NCBI GenBank assembly: GCA_028707275.1
Contig: JAQTUP010000001.1
Location: 248,001-312,000, forward strand
Reading direction: 5' to 3'
Source of the DNA: Gallionella sp.
GTDB taxonomy: Bacteria; Pseudomonadota; Gammaproteobacteria; Burkholderiales; Gallionellaceae
Length of the DNA: 64,000 bases
Made by a program: the position numbers and the translations under genes. Shown here piece after piece: positions 38,601 through 52,651 of this stretch (position 1 is its first letter; each line of letters begins with the position of its first letter). The notes beneath the pieces were generated by a model, which worked only from the letters and a program-made list of their open reading frames with translations, was not told the DNA's origin and searched no databases.

Positions 38601-39818
38601 CTATTGAAAGCCGCCATTTCGCTCAACCGAAATGACCAGTGTTATACAGCTACCTTTTCCCGGAGCGGTCTCTATGATTGATTCGCCGCCCAACGCCAGC
38701 ATTCTTTCATACATGCCAGATAAACCGAAACAGTTCTTTTTTTGTCGTGCCGCATCCAGATCAAAGCCGATGCCATTATCCTGCACGCTCAGGTGCAATA
38801 CATCATGACTGACGACCAGGTTGATTTGCACCAGTTTAGCATTGGCATGCTTCGCTGCATTGGTCAGCAACTCCTGGGTAATGCGAAAAATAGTCGTCAG
38901 TTGTATCTCGCTAAGATCAATGCTATCGACATTCTGACTCAGTACACAAGGAATCCGGAACATATGGGTGAAATCATGCTTGAGCCATTCCAGTGCGAAT
39001 ACCAGTCCGATATCCAGTACGGTCGGGCGTAAATTAGACACTATGCTATGCATGCTGGCGATGGCCCGGCTCAGGATGCCCTGCATTTGTGCCGCCCTTG
39101 TCACAAGTTCCGGTATTTGCTGACTATGCTCCATTTTGAGCAGACCAATGTCCATGCGAAGCGCCGCCAGCAATTGTCCGAATTCGTCATGCAACTCGTA
39201 GGCGATACGCTTTCTTTCATTGACGAGCGCCAACTCTGAACTCGCAGTTAAGGAGCGCAGCCGATCCAGGGCGCCCGCCAACCTGGCAGCCTCCTGCTCC
39301 TGACGAATTGCATGTCCGGCTAGTTCGAGGTGCATGGCACGGCGTTCGGTGATGTCCGTATGGGTAATGACGGCACCATACTGCGCCATGCTCCCAAGAG
39401 GCGTTACGCTCATTTCGAACCAGCGTTGTTGCCCGGGTGCATCGCAGGGATATTCAAGTATAAAGCGGGGTATGCGATTATCTAACACCGCCAGAATGCC
39501 ATCGTGTGCCTCGGGTGCGGGCTTTTTGCAGACAGCCAGATAGTTTTTGCCGATATCTGATGCAGCACCGCCATTCTGGACAGAAAAATACTGCCAAGGT
39601 TCGTTGACCGCGATGATCTGTCCATTGGGTTCTATCACCGCAATGTTGGCGGCAACTGAATTCAATATGGATTGCAGGAAATCTTCACGCTCACCGCGAG
39701 CTTTGATCTGATGGCTTACTGGCGTAACAGGGTTGGTCGCGGAAGCACGTATTGACGTTGACCGGACTGTCGCTAGAATCCCAGTCAGTAATTTTGCCCG
39801 CAGGCGGATATTGGGCAT
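38601..39818 (-). CDS. PAS-containing NarL-type sensor histidine kinase
   Basis: The protein has 405 residues. A PAS domain (about 45-160) is followed by a HisKA_3 dimerisation part with the phosphorylated His in ERKRIAYELHDEFGQLL and an HATPase domain (ELLTNAAKHANA, VQDNGIGFD, GLSGMYERM). This is the NarX/DegS class. It has no membrane segments. No response regulator lies nearby, so it is an orphan kinase. It converges on the GGDEF-EAL gene. Confidence 0.9.
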   Translation of the reverse strand: MPNIRLRAKLLTGILATVRSTSIRASATNPVTPVSHQIKARGEREDFLQSILNSVAANIAVIEPNGQIIAVNEPWQYFSVQNGGAASDIGKNYLAVCKKPAPEAHDGILAVLDNRIPRFILEYPCDAPGQQRWFEMSVTPLGSMAQYGAVITHTDITERRAMHLELAGHAIRQEQEAARLAGALDRLRSLTASSELALVNERKRIAYELHDEFGQLLAALRMDIGLLKMEHSQQIPELVTRAAQMQGILSRAIASMHSIVSNLRPTVLDIGLVFALEWLKHDFTHMFRIPCVLSQNVDSIDLSEIQLTTIFRITQELLTNAAKHANAKLVQINLVVSHDVLHLSVQDNGIGFDLDAARQKKNCFGLSGMYERMLALGGESIIETAPGKGSCITLVISVERNGGFQ

Positions 39819-39962
39819 TGAGATCGAAGCGCTTTGGGCTGGTAATCATTATACTGAACTACGCTGATTTAATTCGCAAATCGCATATTTCACACAGGCG
39901 GATTAAACTCTGAAGCATAAAGATAAAGGTCAGAACACGGCTACCTGGATAATATTGCTTAC

Positions 39963-40347
39963 CTGATGTTACGCACAAGCTTCAAAAAAACAGGGTTGAT
40001 GAGTTGTTTTGAGACGTTACCTTTACAATCCACCGTAAAGCCCTGTACGCCACCGAAGACTGCCTGTATACAGGCAGAAAGGCGAACAACGGGGCTTGGG
40101 GGCGAGGACTATTTGAGCAGCCGCGTAGCGGATCGTGCGAGCACCGCACCCGTTGTTTGCTGACTGTCGAGGGCACTCCATCTGCCTGCCCTGTCTGCCG
40201 ACAGGCAGGCGGGGTCGCCGCATCGACAGTGACTTTCTTCTGGCGACTCAAAAGAAAGTCACCAGCAGCCGACCTGCCTGTCGGCAGACAGGGCTGTCAC
40301 CGGCGAAGTTACTTTGAATACACAACTGATGTTACTGAGTAACATCA
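39963..40347. mobile_element. Repeat element with ACTGATGTTACG ends, second copy
   Basis: The left end reads CTGATGTTACGCACAAGC and the right end AACTGATGTTACTGAGTAAC. It is in the opposite orientation to the copy at 1775-2316 and diverged from it, but without the nested 175-bp unit. Inside are two copies of the CTGTCTGCCGACAGGCAG palindrome (40,190 and 40,273) and GTGACTTTCTTCTGGCGACTC..AAAGTCAC. No transposase is present. Confidence 0.75.
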
Positions 40348-40413
40348 AATCAGTCATACTTTTTGGGATATGCGCAGCAAGCGGTCGACGGGCTGGCAGG
40401 GGCGGCAACAGTA

Positions 40414-41436
40414 TCAGCTGCTCAGCAAAATGTCCTCGAGGCGTTCGCGTGCTTTAGGGGTGGTCATGACCATCAGCACATCTTTGGCGCGCAACAGATA
40501 ACTGGCAGGAGGATTGAACATCCACTCTTTTTCACTCATGACAGCCAGTACCAGGCAGTCCTGGTTCCCGTGATACAGGACGCTCAATGTTGTGTCCTCC
40601 ATGCTGTCAGGAATGACGATTTCCTCCATGCGCAAATTGGTGGAAGATTTGAACATTTCATCGAGGAAGTTCATCACATTAGGGCGCAGCATCGCAGATA
40701 CGATGCGCTGACCGCCGCTAAAATCAGGGGAGACGATCTCATCAGCGCCCGCGCGCCTCGTCTTTTCGGCATTTTTCATGTCATGGCAGCGCGCCACCAC
40801 TCTGAGATTCTGATTGAGCTGTTTGGCACTCAGGCTGATGACCAGATTTGCGCTGTCATCGTGCGCCACGGCAAACACGCCTTTCGCCCGCATGACCCCG
40901 GCCAGGAGCAACACATCGTTATCCGTGGCATCTCCTTGCAAATAGAGTTGTTCCGGATGCAGATCAACGTAGCGCAGGATATTCTTCATATCGTTTTCGA
41001 TGATGACGGACGCACGCCCGGTCATCTCAAGGTCGTGCGCCACATTGCTGCCCACCAGCCCCACGCCGCACACGATGTAGTGATCTTTCAGCCTGTCAAT
41101 TTTCTTTTGCATCTTCTTTATCCGCCACGAAAGATTAAGATCGCTCTCCAGTATGAACGCTGTCACCGTGGACAGAACATATCCCAGCACACCGATACCC
41201 AATATGCCAATAAATACCGTGAACATCCGCCCGTATTCATAGTGCGTGACATCGACTATTTCGCCATAACCAATGGTGGTGATGGTGATGAACGTCATGT
41301 AAAAACAATCTTCCCAGGAGTATCCAGGACCGCCCAGAAAGTGAAATCCTGTCGTACCGATGATGAAAATTACCACCAGCGCCAGCAGCGACCACAATAG
41401 ATGCAGAATAACCCGCGTCTGCTGATATTTAGCCAT
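40414..41436 (-). CDS. Potassium channel with RCK (TrkA-N) domain
   Basis: The protein has 340 residues from ATG 41436. Two membrane helices flank a pore loop with the selectivity filter TTIGYGE, as in MthK/Kch-type two-helix channels. A Rossmann RCK domain (IVCGVGLVGSNVAHDL) follows, then a TrkA-C-like part. It should conduct K+ under ligand control. It starts 1 bp after the def stop, so it is co-transcribed with def. Confidence 0.9.
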   Translation of the reverse strand: MAKYQQTRVILHLLWSLLALVVIFIIGTTGFHFLGGPGYSWEDCFYMTFITITTIGYGEIVDVTHYEYGRMFTVFIGILGIGVLGYVLSTVTAFILESDLNLSWRIKKMQKKIDRLKDHYIVCGVGLVGSNVAHDLEMTGRASVIIENDMKNILRYVDLHPEQLYLQGDATDNDVLLLAGVMRAKGVFAVAHDDSANLVISLSAKQLNQNLRVVARCHDMKNAEKTRRAGADEIVSPDFSGGQRIVSAMLRPNVMNFLDEMFKSSTNLRMEEIVIPDSMEDTTLSVLYHGNQDCLVLAVMSEKEWMFNPPASYLLRAKDVLMVMTTPKARERLEDILLSS

Positions 41437-41437
41437 A

Positions 41438-41977
41438 TTATTCGTCCGGCGTCTGAGCGTCCGGGAACAACACGTCCTTAAAACCGAATTTACGCATGTC
41501 AGCGATACGCATCGGATAGAGAATGCCTTCCAGATGATCGCATTCATGCTGCACGACGCGGGCATGAAAGCCTGAGACCGTACGGTCGATCATTCGGCCA
41601 TGCTCGTCGAGACCCTGATAACGTATGCAACGGTAGCGTGGAACCTGTCCGCGCAATCCGGGCACACTCAAACAGCCTTCCCAGTCCTCTTCCATCTTGT
41701 CATCAAGCGGTGTAATGACAGGGTTGATGAGCACCGTTTCGGGCACGGCCTCCGGAGAACGCGACCCTGGCGTGTCATCGGCGGGAACGCTGAAAATCAC
41801 CACCCGCAGGCACACGCCGATTTGCGGTGCGGCAATCCCCACGCCGCTCAATACATTCATGGTGTCGCGCATATCCTCCAGCAAATTGCGCAGTTCAATA
41901 CTGCCAAAGTCGCTGACCTGTCCGGCGCATTGCAACAGGCGCGCATCCCCCATGCGCAAAACGGGTCTAACGGCCAT
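41438..41977 (-). CDS. def: Peptide deformylase
   Basis: The protein has 179 residues from ATG 41977 ([15 protein letters not shown]). The three deformylase motifs are present: [18 protein letters not shown] and HECDHLEG, which provide the metal ligands Cys, His, His and catalytic Glu. It removes the formyl group from new proteins. It overlaps mtnP by 11 bp. Confidence 0.95.
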   Translation of the reverse strand: MAVRPVLRMGDARLLQCAGQVSDFGSIELRNLLEDMRDTMNVLSGVGIAAPQIGVCLRVVIFSVPADDTPGSRSPEAVPETVLINPVITPLDDKMEEDWEGCLSVPGLRGQVPRYRCIRYQGLDEHGRMIDRTVSGFHARVVQHECDHLEGILYPMRIADMRKFGFKDVLFPDAQTPDE

Positions 41978-42716
41978 TATCTTCAGCGCAGACACGAGCC
42001 AGAATGGCGCGCACCCTCTCCATCGCATTCTTCGCGGTTGAATTAACATTTTCCATATTGATCTCCAATCTGCTTTCACCGCGTCCTGCGGCATAATTTA
42101 CCACCACGGCAATGGTGGCATAGTTCATATCCAGCTCGCGGGCCAACGCGGTTTCCGGCATACCCGTCATGCCCACCATATCCGCCCCGTCCCGCTCGTA
42201 ACGGTTAATCTCGGCGCTGCTGTCAAGACGCGGCCCCTGGACTGCCGCATAAACCCCGCCATCTAGACAGGGCTGCTGCACCTGTTCTGCGCTGCGCAAC
42301 AGGCAACTGCGCAAAGAGGAAGAATACGGCAGGGTAAAATCGATATTCCTGTAGTTCGTATTACGGGTGCTGAAAAAGGTGTCATCGCGCCCATGCGTGT
42401 AGTCGATGATCTGATCGGGAACGACCAGCGTACCCGGTCGTAAATCCGCGCGTATGCCGCCGACCGTCGCGACCGAGACGACATCACTCACCCCCTGCTC
42501 GTGCAAGGCCCACAGGTTGGCACGATAGTTCACAAGATGCGGCGGAATGGTATAACCGAAGCCGTGGCGCGCCAGAAAAATCACCTCGTTACCGTTGAGC
42601 ATACCGAACAAGAAAGCGCCGGAAGGCTCGCCATAAGGGGTGCGCATGACCTGCCGGTGGGTAATTTGCAGATTCGCCAGCTGCGTGAGCCCCCGACCGC
42701 CTATGATTGCCAACAT
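41967..42716 (-). CDS. S-methyl-5'-thioinosine (purine nucleoside) phosphorylase
   Basis: The protein has 249 residues of the PNP/MTAP class: IIGGRGL at the start, RHG for phosphate, [29 protein letters not shown], and [15 protein letters not shown]. This set resembles the Pseudomonas methylthioinosine phosphorylase more than human MTAP. It recycles the by-product of polyamine synthesis. Neighbouring hpt fits purine salvage. The substrate assignment is inference. Confidence 0.85.
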   Translation of the reverse strand: MLAIIGGRGLTQLANLQITHRQVMRTPYGEPSGAFLFGMLNGNEVIFLARHGFGYTIPPHLVNYRANLWALHEQGVSDVVSVATVGGIRADLRPGTLVVPDQIIDYTHGRDDTFFSTRNTNYRNIDFTLPYSSSLRSCLLRSAEQVQQPCLDGGVYAAVQGPRLDSSAEINRYERDGADMVGMTGMPETALARELDMNYATIAVVVNYAAGRGESRLEINMENVNSTAKNAMERVRAILARVCAEDNGR

Positions 42717-42726
42717 ATATATCCTT

Positions 42727-42840
42727 TCAGGATTCAGGACTCAGGATTCGGGATTCGGGATTCTCCCCCTGCTCCGGGAACACATGAATATCCTCTGGTA
42801 TCGCTGCTTCCTGAATCCCGCATCCTGCATCCTGGGTTTT
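42727..42840. repeat. GATTCAGGATTCGGGAT-type repeat in the hpt tail
   Basis: GATTCAGGACTCAGGATTCG (42,729-42,748) and further GATTCGGGATT units face an inverted set, CTGAATCCCGCATCCTGCATCCTG (about 42,812-42,835). The whole lies in the last 37 codons of hpt and could form a long mRNA stem. Confidence 0.8.
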
Positions 42841-43382
42841 TACCGCATAAATCGCAGGCAGATTGCGCCATGCACCTTCGATATCCATGCCATAACCAAA
42901 GACAAAACGATCCGGCAAATGCAATCCCACGAAGTTCGCCTGAACAGGTTTTACTCTGCCATGCAGCTTGTCGGCGAAAACCGCACTATAGCAACGCTGC
43001 GCGCCTAACGACATGACCTGCTGCTGCACGGCGGCCAGCGTGTGCCCTTCGTCCAGAATATCATCCACAAGCAACACCACCCGATTTTTCACCGATTCGT
43101 CAGGCGACACCTTCCAGCGCATCGCCCCGCCCTGCCGTGCGTCACCGTAGCGGGAAACATGCACGTAATCAAAATCGAGCGGAAAATCGAGCAACGGCAA
43201 CAGTTGTCCGGAAAACACCACCGCTCCGCCCATCACGGCCAGTACCAGAGGATATGTATCGCTCAACGAGTCATTGATTTCACGAGCGACCTTGTGCAGC
43301 GCCGCTTGCACCTGCTCCGGCGGAACCAACAACTCGGCCTGTTGCAAAATTTCACGCGCGTGCCGGAGGTTCATCAGTCCGC

Positions 43383-43386
<4 letters not shown>
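42727..43386 (-). CDS. hpt: Hypoxanthine-guanine phosphoribosyltransferase
   Basis: The protein has 219 residues from ATG 43386 ([14 protein letters not shown]). The PRPP loop reads [15 protein letters not shown]. It converts hypoxanthine and guanine to IMP and GMP. The conserved protein ends near YAVK; about 37 further residues ([20 protein letters not shown]) come from GATTCAGGATTCGGGATT repeats and their inverted partner. The start overlaps the galU stop by 4 bp. Confidence 0.92.
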
Positions 43387-47400
<4,014 letters not shown>

Positions 47401-47463
47401 ATTAAAATTACCCGTCGTGCAAAAAATTCATGCGCCGATTATCTCAAGCGCAGTGGCAAAAAG

Positions 47464-48513
47464 CTATGCCAACGGCAATTCAGGAGAACTGACACCGATG
47501 GTCGAGACCTCCTGCAAGGCCCTGAGAAATTGGGCCTGTTCATGTAACTGTGCCATCGGAACAGGATTCGACTGCCCCCGCATATGAACCAGTCGCGCGC
47601 GACTCATCACGGACATTTCCCAGTGCAGGCCGCTTAACAACTCGTCGGCCAGCTCCGGCTTGTTGCACACCAAAACCATGTCGCAACCCGCATTCAGGGC
47701 GGCTGACGCCCTTTGCACGATGCCGCCCGCAACCGTCGCCCCTTCCATGCTCAGATCATCGCTGAAGATACAACCTTCAAACCCCAACTGACCGCGCAAC
47801 ACCTCCTTCAGCCAGACGGGCGAAAAGCCTGCCGGGCGGCTATCCACCGCAGGGTAAATGACATGGGCTGGCATCACCGCCGTCAAACCGAAGTTGATCA
47901 TCTGCCGGAACGGGATCAAATCAGAGAATTCGATATCGACAAAGCGCCGCTCGTCTACGGGAACAGCCAGATGAGAATCCGCCGCAACGTAACCGTGACC
48001 AGGAAAATGCTTGCCGACAGTATGCATCCCCCCTTGTTTCATGCCCTGCAACAGGCTGTGAGCCAGTTCCGCGATCGCCTGAGGATCGCTGTGAAAAGCT
48101 CTGTCACCGATGACCCCGCTCTGGCCATAATCCACATCCAGCACCGGCGTGAAGCTAAAGTCGATGCCGCAACCGCGCAATTCCAAAGCCAGCACAAAAC
48201 CTGTCTGGTGCGCCAGATGACGCGCGCGTTGTGGCTGAGCATCCCAGATCCGACCCAGCTCGCGCATCGGCGGAATACGGGTAAATCCCTCGCGAAAACG
48301 CTGCACCCGTCCGCCTTCATGATCCACGGAGATCAGCAGCGGAGACGGGCGCAACGCGTGAATCGCGGCGGTCAGCCTGGCTAACTGACTGACCGATTCA
48401 TAATTGCGTTTGAATAAAATCACTCCGCCTACCAGCGGGTGCATCAGCCGCGCTTCATCCTCAGAGGTCAGCTCAGTACCCGACACATCCAGCATTACCG
48501 GCCCTAACCCCAT
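47464..48513 (-). CDS. nagZ: Beta-N-acetylhexosaminidase
   Basis: The protein has 349 residues from ATG 48513 with GGAG five bases upstream (a GTG at 48519 is possible). It is a family GH3 enzyme: [32 protein letters not shown] (catalytic His loop) and [11 protein letters not shown] with the nucleophile Asp. It removes GlcNAc from anhydro-muropeptides in cell-wall recycling. Confidence 0.95.
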   Translation of the reverse strand: MGLGPVMLDVSGTELTSEDEARLMHPLVGGVILFKRNYESVSQLARLTAAIHALRPSPLLISVDHEGGRVQRFREGFTRIPPMRELGRIWDAQPQRARHLAHQTGFVLALELRGCGIDFSFTPVLDVDYGQSGVIGDRAFHSDPQAIAELAHSLLQGMKQGGMHTVGKHFPGHGYVAADSHLAVPVDERRFVDIEFSDLIPFRQMINFGLTAVMPAHVIYPAVDSRPAGFSPVWLKEVLRGQLGFEGCIFSDDLSMEGATVAGGIVQRASAALNAGCDMVLVCNKPELADELLSGLHWEMSVMSRARLVHMRGQSNPVPMAQLHEQAQFLRALQEVSTIGVSSPELPLA

Positions 48514-48527
48514 AAACACTCCAATAA

Positions 48528-48908
48528 TTAGTTTGTTTCCAGCACCACAAACGCGACGATCATTTCGCGTTCGTCGCTGATGGACAGGTGATGCCCGCTG
48601 ATACCCAGCTGCGCCAGATAGGTGCGCAGCACCGTATCGAACATCAAAACAGGCTTACCCAGCCCGTCATGAGAGATGCTGATGCGGCTCAAACTGACCG
48701 GGTGACGCAAGCCGCTGCCCACCGCCTTGGCAAAGGCTTCCTTGGCCGCGAAACGCTTTGCCAGAAAGCGCGCAGGATGAGCATGCTCGTTAAATTCCGG
48801 CAACTCGACAGTGCTTAACATACGTTCGGCCAGACGAAGGCCATATTTCATCCACATCGACTCAATACGCGAATATTCAACGATGTCAGTGCCTATACCA
48901 AAAATCAT
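48528..48908 (-). CDS. acpS: Holo-[acyl-carrier-protein] synthase
   Basis: The protein has 126 residues. [16 protein letters not shown] supplies the metal-binding Asp, and [15 protein letters not shown] the conserved Glu/Lys helix. It attaches 4'-phosphopantetheine to ACP. It lies 3 bp after pdxJ. Confidence 0.96.
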   Translation of the reverse strand: MIFGIGTDIVEYSRIESMWMKYGLRLAERMLSTVELPEFNEHAHPARFLAKRFAAKEAFAKAVGSGLRHPVSLSRISISHDGLGKPVLMFDTVLRTYLAQLGISGHHLSISDEREMIVAFVVLETN

Positions 48909-48911
48909 CCC

Positions 48912-49649
48912 TTAGTCCCGTGAGAGCGGAAATCCTGGCGTCAGCAGGTTCTTCATCTTCCGCACCGCAGCGTCCAAGCCGATGAACACCGATTCGGCGA
49001 TGATCGCATGACCGATGTTCAGCTCAACAATATTGGGAATGGCGGCGATATCCTGCACGTTATGGTAATGCAGACCATGTCCTGCGTTGACCTGCAAGCC
49101 CTGCGCGTGCGCGTGCAAGACGGCAACGCGTATGCGTTCGAGCTCATGATCGTGAGCTGACACACTATCGGTATCGGCATATTTTCCAGTATGCAGCTCA
49201 ATGACCGGCGCGCCAGCCAGACGAGCCGCATCGATCTGTTTTTCGTCAGGATCGATGAACAAAGACACCCTTATCCCCGCGTCACGGCAACGTTCACAGG
49301 CGGACTTGACCGCATCGAAATAACGCAGCACATCGAGCCCCCCTTCCGTGGTCAACTCTTCCCGACGCTCTGGCACGAGGCACAAATCATGCGGCTTGAT
49401 GTGCAATGCATTCGTTATCATCTCATCGGTGAGGGCGCACTCCAGATTCATGCGAGTTTGCAGCATACCGCGCAGAATAATCACATCGAGATCCTGAATA
49501 TGGCGACGGTCCTCGCGCAGATGCAGGGTAATCGCGTCCGCTCCGGCTTCCTCGCAAATGAGCGCGGCGCGCACCAGATTGGGATAACGCGCACCTCGCG
49601 CCTGGCGCAAGGTGGCAACGTGGTCAATATTAAGTCCCAGTTTGATCAT
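48912..49649 (-). CDS. pdxJ: Pyridoxine 5'-phosphate synthase
   Basis: The protein has 245 residues ([43 protein letters not shown]). It closes the pyridoxine ring from 1-deoxyxylulose 5-phosphate and the aminoacetone phosphate made by PdxA. recO, which normally sits between era and pdxJ in Betaproteobacteria, is missing; only 38 bp separate the two genes. Confidence 0.96.
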   Translation of the reverse strand: MIKLGLNIDHVATLRQARGARYPNLVRAALICEEAGADAITLHLREDRRHIQDLDVIILRGMLQTRMNLECALTDEMITNALHIKPHDLCLVPERREELTTEGGLDVLRYFDAVKSACERCRDAGIRVSLFIDPDEKQIDAARLAGAPVIELHTGKYADTDSVSAHDHELERIRVAVLHAHAQGLQVNAGHGLHYHNVQDIAAIPNIVELNIGHAIIAESVFIGLDAAVRKMKNLLTPGFPLSRD

Positions 49650-49687
49650 ATTTTTTCAGCTCCTTGATCAGTTCGCGCAAACCGTTT

Positions 49688-50623
49688 TTATTCGTATCCC
49701 AGCGTTTGCAACATGCGTGAATCATCTGCCCAGCCGCTGCGCACCTTGATAAAAACTTCGAGAAACACCTTGCCGTCGAACAATTTTTCCATATCCAGAC
49801 GCGCCTGAGTGGCGATTTCCTTGATTTTTTCGCCTTTTTTACCGAGCAGCATGACCTTGTGCGCTTCCTTGTCGACCAAAATCGCGGCACTGATGCGGCG
49901 CAACTTCTTATCCATCTTGAATTCTTCTATCACCACGCTCACCGAGTAAGGCAATTCTTCTCCTGTGAAGCGGAAGACTTTTTCGCGCAATATTTCCGAG
50001 GCCAAAAAACGCTCGCTGCGATCAGTAACATCCTCAGCATCATAGATCAGCCCGCCTACCGGCAAGAAACTGCGCAAGGTTTCGCGCAATTCTTCGATTT
50101 TTTTGCCGAACTTGGCGCTCACAGGAACGATGTCGGCAAACTTGAAGTCTTTCCCGATGCGTTCGGCGAAGTCGAACAACTGCCCCTTATCCGCGATCTC
50201 ATCAATTTTGTTGATCACCAGAATCACAGGGCGATTATCCGGCAGCAACTTCAATACCTCCTGATCTCGTTCGTCATAGCGCATTGCTTCCAGAACATAT
50301 AACACCACCTGCACATCGCGCAGACTGCTGGTCACCACGCGATTCATGCCACGGTTGAGGGCATTGAGATGCTTCATCTGAAATCCCGGGGTATCGACAA
50401 ACACAAACTGCGAATGTTCGTCCGTGAAAATCCCGTGAATGCGGTGGCGCGTGGTTTGTGCCTTGCGCGAAGTGATACTGATTTTTTGACCGATCAGATG
50501 ATTGAGCAAGGTGGACTTGCCCACATTGGGACGCCCGACGATCGCGATATAGCCGCTGCGAAAGGCTGTTTCGCAGGATACTTCATGGGTAGCTTCAGCA
50601 GCTGATTCAGTCTGTTCAGTCAT
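49688..50623 (-). CDS. era: GTPase Era
   Basis: The protein has 311 residues from ATG 50623 (a TTG at 50635 is less likely). It has the G1 motif [12 protein letters not shown]3 DTPG, G4 NKID and a C-terminal KH domain with [10 protein letters not shown]. It binds the 3' end of 16S rRNA in 30S maturation. It follows rnc, overlapping its end. Confidence 0.96.
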   Translation of the reverse strand: MTEQTESAAEATHEVSCETAFRSGYIAIVGRPNVGKSTLLNHLIGQKISITSRKAQTTRHRIHGIFTDEHSQFVFVDTPGFQMKHLNALNRGMNRVVTSSLRDVQVVLYVLEAMRYDERDQEVLKLLPDNRPVILVINKIDEIADKGQLFDFAERIGKDFKFADIVPVSAKFGKKIEELRETLRSFLPVGGLIYDAEDVTDRSERFLASEILREKVFRFTGEELPYSVSVVIEEFKMDKKLRRISAAILVDKEAHKVMLLGKKGEKIKEIATQARLDMEKLFDGKVFLEVFIKVRSGWADDSRMLQTLGYE

Positions 50624-51305
50624 GTTTTTTTCCAATTATTTGGTAAGCGGCCAGGGCGGCTTGTTGTTCGGCATTACGGCGGCTGGTACCGCTGCCGCGC
50701 GTGGTTATTTTGAGTGAGGAAATCGCGCACTCCACCTGAAACAATTGCTCGTGGGCGGAGCCTTGCGTCTCCAGCACCCTGTAGTCAGGCAGCGTCAGGC
50801 GACGGCCTTGTAAATATTCTTGCAGCAGTGTCTTGGCATCCTTGCCCAATGTTTTCATGTCCACTTTGGCAAGATAGGGTACAAACAGGTTCAGCACGGC
50901 CTGTTCTGCCGCAACGAATCCGCCATCGAGAAAGATTGCGCCAAACAAGGCCTCGACCGCATCAGCCAGAATCGAGGGTCGGCGAAAGCCACCGCTCTTG
51001 AGTTCGCCTTCACCCAGCTTGAGCTGGACACCCAGCTTAAGCTGCTGTGCAAATAACACCAGCGTGGACTCCTTGACCAGATTGGAGCGCAACCGTGACA
51101 AGTCGCCCTCGGACAGATCAGGGTACTCACAGTATAAATATTTGGCGATCACGCAGCCCAATATACTGTCACCCAGGAATTCCAGCCGCTCATAGTGATC
51201 CGGCGCGTAGCTGCGATGCGTGAGTGCGCGTTGCAACAGCTGAGGCTGTTTGAAAACATACCCCAGCTGCCGACACAGCTCGGTGCTACCCCTATCTGCC
51301 CGCAC
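50616..51305 (-). CDS. rnc: Ribonuclease III
   Basis: The protein has 229 residues from a GTG start that overlaps the preceding gene by 14 bp. The nuclease signature is [12 protein letters not shown], with Asp and Glu metal ligands; [15 protein letters not shown] follows. The C-terminal part is a double-stranded RNA-binding domain. It processes rRNA precursors and structured mRNAs. Confidence 0.96.
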   Translation of the reverse strand: MRADRGSTELCRQLGYVFKQPQLLQRALTHRSYAPDHYERLEFLGDSILGCVIAKYLYCEYPDLSEGDLSRLRSNLVKESTLVLFAQQLKLGVQLKLGEGELKSGGFRRPSILADAVEALFGAIFLDGGFVAAEQAVLNLFVPYLAKVDMKTLGKDAKTLLQEYLQGRRLTLPDYRVLETQGSAHEQLFQVECAISSLKITTRGSGTSRRNAEQQAALAAYQIIGKKHD

Positions 51306-51666
51306 TGCTAGGATTAAAATCTAAATACAAGCTGACGTTGCCCACCAGAGGAGTCTTGACGTAATAGCTGGCACTTAAAACCAGTTTCCCTGACTTATTG
51401 TCAATTACAAGGTCTCCTCCGTTGATAGAGGAAATCGTATCAATCAGCGCACGGGAATTAAAAGAGGCGCGAATTTCTTTCGCCGTTGCTTTTTGCATAT
51501 CCGGATCTTTGGCAATATCGGCCAGTATTTTATTTATTTCAGCATTTTCCATATAGGCAGGGATCAAATGCATTGCAAACATGCTAACTAATACAAAGAT
51601 AAATGCGCCCAGAAGAAATCCTGTAAAACTCAAACCCCGCTGGCTGGCAAGCCTAGATATTCTCAT
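51292..51666 (-). CDS. DUF4845 membrane-anchored protein
   Basis: The protein has 124 residues. One N-terminal membrane helix (FTGFLLGAFIFVLVSMFAMHLIPAY) precedes a small periplasmic domain. The family commonly lies between lepB and rnc in Betaproteobacteria, as here. Its function is unknown. Confidence 0.88.
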   Translation of the reverse strand: MRISRLASQRGLSFTGFLLGAFIFVLVSMFAMHLIPAYMENAEINKILADIAKDPDMQKATAKEIRASFNSRALIDTISSINGGDLVIDNKSGKLVLSASYYVKTPLVGNVSLYLDFNPSSAGR

Positions 51667-51677
51667 ACTGTTTCCCC

Positions 51678-52478
51678 TTAAATTGACAGACCGATACGTT
51701 TTAAATCAGAAAAATTCATCCATACAAAAAAAGCACGGCCGACAATCTGGTTGTCCGGCACAAAGCCCCAGTACCGACTATCGCGGCTGTTATCGCGATT
51801 GTCGCCCATCATGAAATAATGCCCTTCAGGAACCTTACAACGCACCATTTCTTCGCTGTAACTACAGTTTTCATGCCCTTTGAACTCAGCTACAGAATTT
51901 AAATGCACATTAGGCATATCAGGGTTCACCAACAATGCGTGTTTTTTCTCACCCAGCGTTTCCATATACCGCTCTGTATGCACAAAGTTTAACCCACTCT
52001 CAACATAGTTGTAATCACCGTCGGAGAGCTGCACTTGCTCCACCCCGTTGATCGTCAGATGTTTTTGTCGGTATTCCACAATATCACCGGGCAGGCCGAT
52101 TACACGCTTGATATAGTCGAGCGCCGGGTTTTCCGGGTAGTGGAACACCATCACATCGCCGCGCTGCGGATTATTGAGCTGAATGATCTTATGATTGATG
52201 ACAGGCAGGCGAATACCGTAGGTAAATTTATTGACCAGAATAAAGTCGCCCACAGTCAATGTCGGACGCATCGAGCTCGAAGGAATCTTGAACGGTTCAA
52301 CCAAAAAAGAACGGATGCAGAACACAATCAGGATAACCGGAAAGAAACTCTTGGCATATTCGACCCACCACGGTTCTGCTACACCCGCAGCGCGCGTCTT
52401 CGCGAGAGAAAAACGGTCGAGCAACCAGATGCTGCCCGTTAACAGCAGCAACACAAACATTATTAAAGCAAAGTCCAT
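51678..52478 (-). CDS. lepB: Signal peptidase I
   Basis: The protein has 266 residues. Two membrane helices lie at the N-terminus. The catalytic Ser is in PFKIPSSSMRPTL and the Lys in ALDYIKRVIGLPGD; GDNRDNSRDSRYWG is the C-terminal box. It cleaves signal peptides at the outer face of the membrane. It follows lepA after 173 bp that hold a repeat-like GCGCGAAGGCGCGGAG stretch but no gene. Confidence 0.96.
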   Translation of the reverse strand: MDFALIMFVLLLLTGSIWLLDRFSLAKTRAAGVAEPWWVEYAKSFFPVILIVFCIRSFLVEPFKIPSSSMRPTLTVGDFILVNKFTYGIRLPVINHKIIQLNNPQRGDVMVFHYPENPALDYIKRVIGLPGDIVEYRQKHLTINGVEQVQLSDGDYNYVESGLNFVHTERYMETLGEKKHALLVNPDMPNVHLNSVAEFKGHENCSYSEEMVRCKVPEGHYFMMGDNRDNSRDSRYWGFVPDNQIVGRAFFVWMNFSDLKRIGLSI

Positions 52479-52651
52479 CGTTATTCCCTAAATCGGCAAA
52501 GCCGAAACCAAAAAACACACTCGCGCGAAGGCGCGGAGAGAATCAAAAACAATACACAAAAACAGTTTTAATGAGGTTAAAAATACTTTACTCATCGACC
52601 AAATATTGTTATTTTCGGCGTTCTCCGCATATTCACATGAGCTTGCTGTAA

